Source: Rhynchopus sp. YZ270_cl-10
Lineage: Eukaryota; Euglenozoa; Diplonemea; Diplonemida; Diplonemidae
Length of the DNA stretch: 64,000 nt
Direction of reading: 5' to 3'
NCBI GenBank assembly: GCA_964035575.1
Contig: OZ037836.1
Coordinates: 1,116,001 to 1,180,000 of the forward strand
Positions 59,275 through 64,000 of this stretch are shown here, in pieces. The position numbers and the translations under genes were made by a program. Within the stretch, counting starts at the first letter, position 1. Each line of letters begins with the position of its first letter. The notes beneath the pieces were generated by a model. That model ran no database searches and was not told where the DNA came from. It saw only the letters and a list, made by a program, of their open reading frames with translations.

Positions 59275-62120
59275 TTTCAATAGTTCTGTAACCTCTCTCT
59301 CTTTTACGGCAGGTAACCGGTTGAGGTGATACTTCCGGACTGAGGAAGGGCATTCTTTTACTTTTTTTATTTTGCCTGGACGGGGATGGGGGCGGCTTTG
59401 TCTAGATTGTTTTTATTTTGTAGTCTTTTGTTGGGTTAAGGGGATTGGCAGACAACACTGAGGACCTCCTTGGGCCACAGCTGTTGGCGTTGTCTAGCTC
59501 TACCCGGCTGTACACGGTCGGCCTGAAAACAGGTCCGAATCTAGGCTATGTGAACGAAATAAAAATAGCCAAAAAAGAAGGAGAAAGGGAAGAAGGGGGG
59601 GGGAGAGGGGAGAAAAAGTAAAAAGAAGTCTCTAAAGTCTATGCGGCGGAGCGAAGGCGCGTCTGCACAAGACTCCTCAGGCGATTGCACAGCGTCGACG
59701 CCTTCCTCAGCTCCTCCTGACTCAACATCGGCCTCACTGCAGTCCTCCACCGCCCACAGTACTCGAAAGCCTCCGCCGCCGTCATAGAGTCCCCGCCTTG
59801 GGAGCTGAAATGAGTGGTAGTGGGATAGAACAACCCCTCCCACTCATCAGCGGTCTCTGGAATAGGCAAGTCAAACCCGGGGCAGGGCGCTATGTCATTC
59901 CATACCGGCACAGGGTTCGGGAGGGCTGGTGGTGCGGATTGGTAGCCACTCTCCGATGGTGTGTCTGTGCTGGGGACCGAGGTTGCGCCAGGCAAGGGAA
60001 CTGCGTGCTGGGACCCGCCAAGGAGGTCCGCGGAGTACGCACTGTCTTGCGAGGCGACGTGTGGCTGCTCACTCGTGTCAGCGTGAGAGTGAGCTGCCTC
60101 AGAGGACGTGTATACGGGGAGGGCTGGGGTGGTGTTTGAATAGCCACTCTCCGTATGGGTCCTTGATGGCTGCGCCTGCGACGTAGCGACCTGCGGAACA
60201 GCGTGAGGCTGCTCTCTCGTGCTGGTGGATGAGGGAACAGCCACATCAGACGCGGGTACGGGGAGGGCTGCGTGGGTGTTGTAATAGCCACTCTCCGTAT
60301 TTGTCTGATGCTGCTGAGACTCGTCCGATGCAGAGTGCGCCTGCGACGAAGTGCCAGGTTGGACAGGGGTCTGCACGACCTGGGGCGCGGAGGAGGTAGA
60401 GAGGGCTGGGGTGGTGTTTGAATAGCCACTCTCTACATCCATGGCATCCGTCGGAGCCTTACGCAACCGGGCACGAAGCTGGTCCCTGTTCTTCTTGATG
60501 GTAGCCCCACTCGTGGCCACGCGTTTATCCCGCTGCTCCTGCAACAAGTCATTACTCTTGGGGTCCGCTGCTGGATGTGTGCGCGCAGTGACACCTGAGG
60601 AACTCGGTAAGCTGACAACCGCTGGAGCCCGTGGGCAGGAAGAGCAGCTGAGGGGACGACACTGCCGGCACGCCCAAGCCACGCACTCCCCGCACTGCCA
60701 GTGCTGCTCACTGCCGAGGACAGCAGACCCGCACACCTCACATTTCCCGAAATCCTCTCTCGTTCCGTCCTGAGGGTAGTCCAGCATTGCCACGCGGGAC
60801 ACACAAGTGAGCGACGGCAGGCGCGGCGTCGGAGGCTGCATCAGGAAGTACTGCCTCAGTTTCTCCGGGATGGTGACCGGCGTGAAGTGGCCCACCGTGC
60901 GGCCGTCGTGAGCCAGCGCAAACACATTCTGGTAATTCGTCGCACTCGAGGGGGTGAAGAGCGAAGGCTTATGACCACCCACAAACACCACCACCAGCGA
61001 GTTCAGAGCGCGTGCAAGGCCGGCAACGGTCACAGTGTCAGCCCAGGTATCCGATCGATCACACCCAGCGATGAGCATCCGCCGCGACCACACGGCGACA
61101 TTCGGTTCAGCCCGTGCCGCCAGGTCCGCGTCTTGGACTACCTGTGCAACCGCAACCTGCCTCAGGGACCCCGCGTTCTTCCCGCTCAAGTGTGCCATAG
61201 CGTCGAAACAGCAGTCACCCACGGTGTAGCGGAAGTTCGCGGGAGTGGAGCATCCGACGGCGGACAGCTGCACCGCTAGGGCAGGAGGGGAGTCACCCTC
61301 ATGCAGCTTCTCATAGGCCGCAGCTGGGTCCTCGCAGGGAGCTACTTCCACGACGACGGAAGACTGATGAACAGGGTTCTTGCGCGCCTGCCGCTGTAAC
61401 CACCTCTCCATCGCCGCAGTAGCCTCATCAACATCAGCCGCACTTCGTGGATCAGGGGTTGGTTCCTCAACAATCTCACAGTCTTGCTCAGCGAGCCGGT
61501 ACAGGTGGTCGTCCACGTATGTAGGGAAGCGATCGTCTGGGGCGTCGTCAGGTGTGACGTAGTAGTCTGGGGTACGTTCGACAGTATCAGCCGGCACTGC
61601 ATCACGATCACCCCCAAGGCCGAAACACAAGGCCCCCCGCTTCAACAACGTGGCACCCACCTCCCGCTGTACACACACGGCCAGACGCTCATTCCATTTG
61701 GCCGAGGCCAAGACCTTATCCCCGTCCGCACGCTCCGCGGCAATCTTGTTCAGGTGCCGCCACAGCGTGGCTGCTTCCGGCCCCAGCCCCCCAAAGACCT
61801 CGGCCGCAAAAGCGGAGAAGGAAATGTGTGCTGTCCTGCAAGCTTTGCCGTGCTTATCGCGCTTCCAGGACTGATGCTTGACCGCTGCGTGCCCCACCGC
61901 TCGCGCCGCCTCCTGTACATGCGAAGAGGCCAGGGGGTTCGCAACCACACAGTCTACCGCCCTGGCTCTACCGTCACCTATGCCGATGGGGAAGAAGATG
62001 TCTGCTGGCTTGGTACCCCCGAGGACGATGTGCTTGGGTTCCAAGGCCGGAGCGAGACCTGCCTTCGAACCTAGCGTGCCCACCAGATCCCGGAGCCGGT
62101 CGTGCCTGCGAATCGTGCAA
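59275..62120 (-). mobile_element. 5'-truncated non-LTR retrotransposon (RLE/OTU type)
   Basis: 2.85 kb in reverse orientation between direct repeats GATTTTTT (59,267-59,274 and 62,121-62,128). The flanking GACAAGGCGC repeat at 54,970-54,990 shows an uninterrupted junction. The 5' truncation falls inside the ORF, just upstream of an endonuclease domain, and the 3' untranslated region (59,280-59,638) ends next to the A run of the target site. Both are usual results of target-primed reverse transcription. The reverse transcriptase itself is lost with the 5' part. Confidence 0.8.
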
Positions 62121-62146
62121 GATTTTTTGACAAGGCGCTGGCCCAT
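59639..62146 (-). CDS. Retrotransposon ORF 3' part: restriction-like endonuclease, OTU protease, zinc-binding region
   Basis: 835 codons, but the first nine (MGQRLVKKS) come from the flanking repeat and target duplication; the element's own frame begins at C10. Residues 13-130 match the restriction-like endonuclease region that follows reverse transcriptase in some non-LTR elements: RRHDRLRD, KPADIFFP (D49), AVDCVVANPL (D65), K90 and EVFGGLGPEA. Residues about 288-425 look like an OTU cysteine protease: GDCCFDAM with C312 as the likely nucleophile, WADTVTVAGLARAL, and H420 in GHFTPV. Residues 469-504 contain four CxxC pairs (469/472, 485/488, 493/496, 501/504), probably binding two zinc ions. 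The rest is Ser/Pro/Thr-rich with four copies of an ESGYxNTxPAL repeat. Elements of the Dualen type have been described with OTU domains; membership here is inference. A fragment, not an autonomous gene. Confidence 0.75.
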   Translation of the reverse strand: MGQRLVKKSCTIRRHDRLRDLVGTLGSKAGLAPALEPKHIVLGGTKPADIFFPIGIGDGRARAVDCVVANPLASSHVQEAARAVGHAAVKHQSWKRDKHGKACRTAHISFSAFAAEVFGGLGPEAATLWRHLNKIAAERADGDKVLASAKWNERLAVCVQREVGATLLKRGALCFGLGGDRDAVPADTVERTPDYYVTPDDAPDDRFPTYVDDHLYRLAEQDCEIVEEPTPDPRSAADVDEATAAMERWLQRQARKNPVHQSSVVVEVAPCEDPAAAYEKLHEGDSPPALAVQLSAVGCSTPANFRYTVGDCCFDAMAHLSGKNAGSLRQVAVAQVVQDADLAARAEPNVAVWSRRMLIAGCDRSDTWADTVTVAGLARALNSLVVVFVGGHKPSLFTPSSATNYQNVFALAHDGRTVGHFTPVTIPEKLRQYFLMQPPTPRLPSLTCVSRVAMLDYPQDGTREDFGKCEVCGSAVLGSEQHWQCGECVAWACRQCRPLSCSSCPRAPAVVSLPSSSGVTARTHPAADPKSNDLLQEQRDKRVATSGATIKKNRDQLRARLRKAPTDAMDVESGYSNTTPALSTSSAPQVVQTPVQPGTSSQAHSASDESQQHQTNTESGYYNTHAALPVPASDVAVPSSTSTREQPHAVPQVATSQAQPSRTHTESGYSNTTPALPVYTSSEAAHSHADTSEQPHVASQDSAYSADLLGGSQHAVPLPGATSVPSTDTPSESGYQSAPPALPNPVPVWNDIAPCPGFDLPIPETADEWEGLFYPTTTHFSSQGGDSMTAAEAFEYCGRWRTAVRPMLSQEELRKASTLCNRLRSLVQTRLRSAA

Positions 62147-63440
62147 ACAAAATGCACTGGTGGTACAGAAAATGGCTGGGGAATAAACTCTAGATGCTCA
62201 AAACAGCCCAATTCATGCTTTTTTTGACTTTTTGGTCTCAGAAGGGTACCTAGGGTGTAGTGAGCAGGCCTCAAAAACACTTGTGAAAAAAAAAAAATTT
62301 TTTTTTTTTTTGAGATTTTTGAAAAATCGGCCGATTTTGCGACCAAATTTGGCTGGGGAATTTCGGCGACCAAAGGGTCCCCCCTTTGGAAAAAAAACGA
62401 AATCGACCAAAAAAGGTACCCTAACATTTCGGTTTTTTTCGGTTTTCATTTCGTTTTTTTCGGTTTTTCTGGTACAAGGGGAAATTTCCCTTTGCGAAAA
62501 AAAAAAAAAACGAAATGGACCGAATTACACCGAATTGGACCGAACAGTTAGGGTACCTCCTTTGGAAGTGTTTTTTTGGTGTTTTTACATCAAAAAAAAA
62601 TGGTATGGCAATGGTATGGCAGCGCTCCGGCAGCACTCCAGCATGCTGTTTGACCCATATAGGGGTCAAGAAATGGCTAAAAACCCCCGAAAAAGGACCC
62701 TGGGAGCCCAGATAGTTCCAAATTTCCACCACATCCCCACCCAAACACCGCAAAAACACGACAGAAAGTCGTCTTAAAAAACACACATTTTTCAAAAAGG
62801 TCATTATGGAACCTGCCTGATTACCTTTTTGAAAAAAGTGTGTTTTTTAAGAGGATTTTCTGTCGTGTTTTTGCGGTGTTTGGGTGGGGATGTGGTGGAA
62901 ATTTGGAAAGATTGGGGTTCCGGGGGCCCTTTTTCGGGGGTTATAACCAAAAATATGGCCGAGAATGTGGTCGAGCAACGGTGGCAGTGCTGTCCCGGGG
63001 GCGGTCCGGGGGTTTTATGGGGGTGTTTTTCAGCGTGAAAACACCAAAAAAACACTTCCAAAAGTGTCAAATATGTCCAAAACAGGTTGGAATGGACTCA
63101 CAGGCCACTTTTGGGGTATATTTGTGCCAAAGGAGGTTTTGTGATGTTAAAAAATAACCGTTTTTTTGGGTTTTTCTTGAAAAATCGCTATTTTGCCCAA
63201 CATGGCCAAAACCGTCAAAAAGCCGTTTTTTCACTATTTTTTTCCATTTTTTTGTATTCTGGGGTGGCTTCTGGGTCGTTTTTCGGCCCACAGGCCCCCT
63301 GTGACCCACTCTGAGGGTGTTTTTCACCCGCAGTTGCCTTGGAAATGACCAGAAGTTTAAAAATGAGTTTTTGGTACGAAATTTTATACACAAGTCTATT
63401 AGGAGTCGGACCCCCTAACCCCCCCCCTTAGGGCCCCCCC
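62121..63440. repeat. Host repeats including a palindrome centred near 62,815
   Basis: 62,121-62,330 repeats 59,068-59,266. 62,560-62,805 and 62,825-63,070 are inverted copies of each other (TTTTGAAAAATGTGTGTTTT region at the centre) and both match 53,330-53,590. 63,070-63,345 continues as the inverse of 53,100-53,350. Site 62,776-62,784 is the empty site of the SINE-like insertion. No gene. Confidence 0.75.
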
Positions 63441-63455
63441 CTATAGGGGTAGTGG

Positions 63456-63560
63456 TGTCAGTATTCTGATGGGAGCCCATTGGAATACACAAAATACATC
63501 AAAATACATCAAAATACACGTGTATTTTGATGTATTTTGATGTATTTTGATGCCAAAAAT
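63456..63560. mobile_element. Palindromic element with AAAATACATC units
   Basis: GTATTCTGATGGGAGCCCAT then repeated AAAATACATC, a centre ACACGTGT and the inverse units. Related to 39,861-39,966, but the right arm ends early. Confidence 0.6.
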
Positions 63561-64000
63561 ACATCAAAATACGTGACGTTGAGTAGATGCGTAGACAAAG
63601 CAGTTTGACCCCAACACACACCAACAATGGGGGGGGGGAAAGCTAATTTTGACTGGGAAAAAAAAATTGAAACCGCCCCTACTTTTTTTTTTTTTGTACT
63701 TTTGTGATTTTTTAATACTCTGTAACCTCTACACGCTTTTACGGCAGGTAACCGGTTTGAGGTGAAAGTGTGGAGACACAGCCCAGTGGCACCTACTCGG
63801 GCACAAAGCCTGGAGGGCCTGATGGAGACAAGCAATTTTTTGGTCTGCACATACTACAACTTCACTTTTTTTGTAAATTTGTTTTTTGGAAACGTGAACA
63901 AACATGAATGCTACACTTCCACCACAACATCCTCTAATTCACTCGGCATCCACCACGTGTTCACCACCTTCGCTTTGAGGTAGGTGTGGAGCGCAGCCAG
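63561..64000. other. Terminal stretch, no supported gene
   Basis: Bases 63,721-63,762 repeat the first 40 bases of the retrotransposon tail (CTGTAACCTCTACACG, GGCAGGTAACCGG), then diverge. Bases 63,890-64,000 could be the start of something outside the window (a plus-strand frame KHECYTSTTTSSNSLGIHHV), but there is too little to judge. Confidence 0.4.

Noticed and set aside
61484-62074. Plus-strand frames over the retrotransposon ORF
   Set aside because: Antisense shadows in GC-rich coding sequence; the minus frame carries recognisable endonuclease and OTU motifs.

Overview
This window looks like nuclear DNA of a unicellular eukaryote with a repeat-packed, transposon-rich genome. The evidence is long A/T homopolymers, a putative GT...AG intron, ubiquitin-like plus leucine-rich-repeat proteins, a Tc1/mariner element, hAT- and piggyBac-like elements, and a non-LTR retrotransposon fragment carrying a restriction-like endonuclease and an OTU protease. 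I see no bacterial operon structure, rRNA, convincing tRNA or CRISPR array. I cannot name the species.

Probable protein genes are few. (1) A two-gene module on the minus strand: an unrecognised 532-residue, probably membrane-anchored protein (10095-11693) and, 348 bases upstream of its start, a protein with a ubiquitin-like N-terminus, 25-residue BspA-type leucine-rich repeats and a basic tail (12042-13025). The module is repeated almost identically at 45597-48686, followed by a third leucine-rich-repeat paralogue (49596-50813). The three paralogues carry 7, 9 and 10 repeats. (2) An apparently intact Tc1/mariner transposase (42054-43079) and a deletion derivative of a related element (1655-2675). 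(3) A long minus-strand ORF (59639-62146) that is the 3' part of a non-LTR retrotransposon. Other coding-like stretches are fragments with frame changes and are probably captured or decaying pieces.

The rest is a mosaic of repeats. From 1 to about 32 kb, blocks of a few hundred bases recur in pairs (for example 4.65-5.5 kb with 18.0-18.9 kb, 6.15-7.5 kb with 23.1-24.6 kb, 2.75-3.66 kb with 24.9-25.8 kb). In several pairs one copy is interrupted by an element and the other keeps the empty site, so element ends and target duplications can be read directly. Several inverted-repeat elements are filled with expanded tandem arrays: 20-nt units at 0.5-0.94 kb, heptamers at 16.0-17.7 kb and 21.2-22.4 kb. 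From 28 to 45 kb small palindromic elements predominate, with piggyBac-like remains at 36.7-37.9 kb and a Tc1 element nested in a hAT-like element at 41.4-43.6 kb. From 51 to 64 kb lies a different composite: a 750-base palindrome, inverted host repeats, a SINE-like insertion, a 3.4-kb insertion holding 95-base tandem repeats, and the retrotransposon fragment.

The most interesting undescribed signal is a dispersed, roughly 60-90-base family (seven copies at 5.8, 7.0, 28.9, 32.0, 32.3 and 32.5 kb). Two hairpin stems change by compensatory substitutions between copies while the flanking bases stay constant, which is the mark of a structured RNA.
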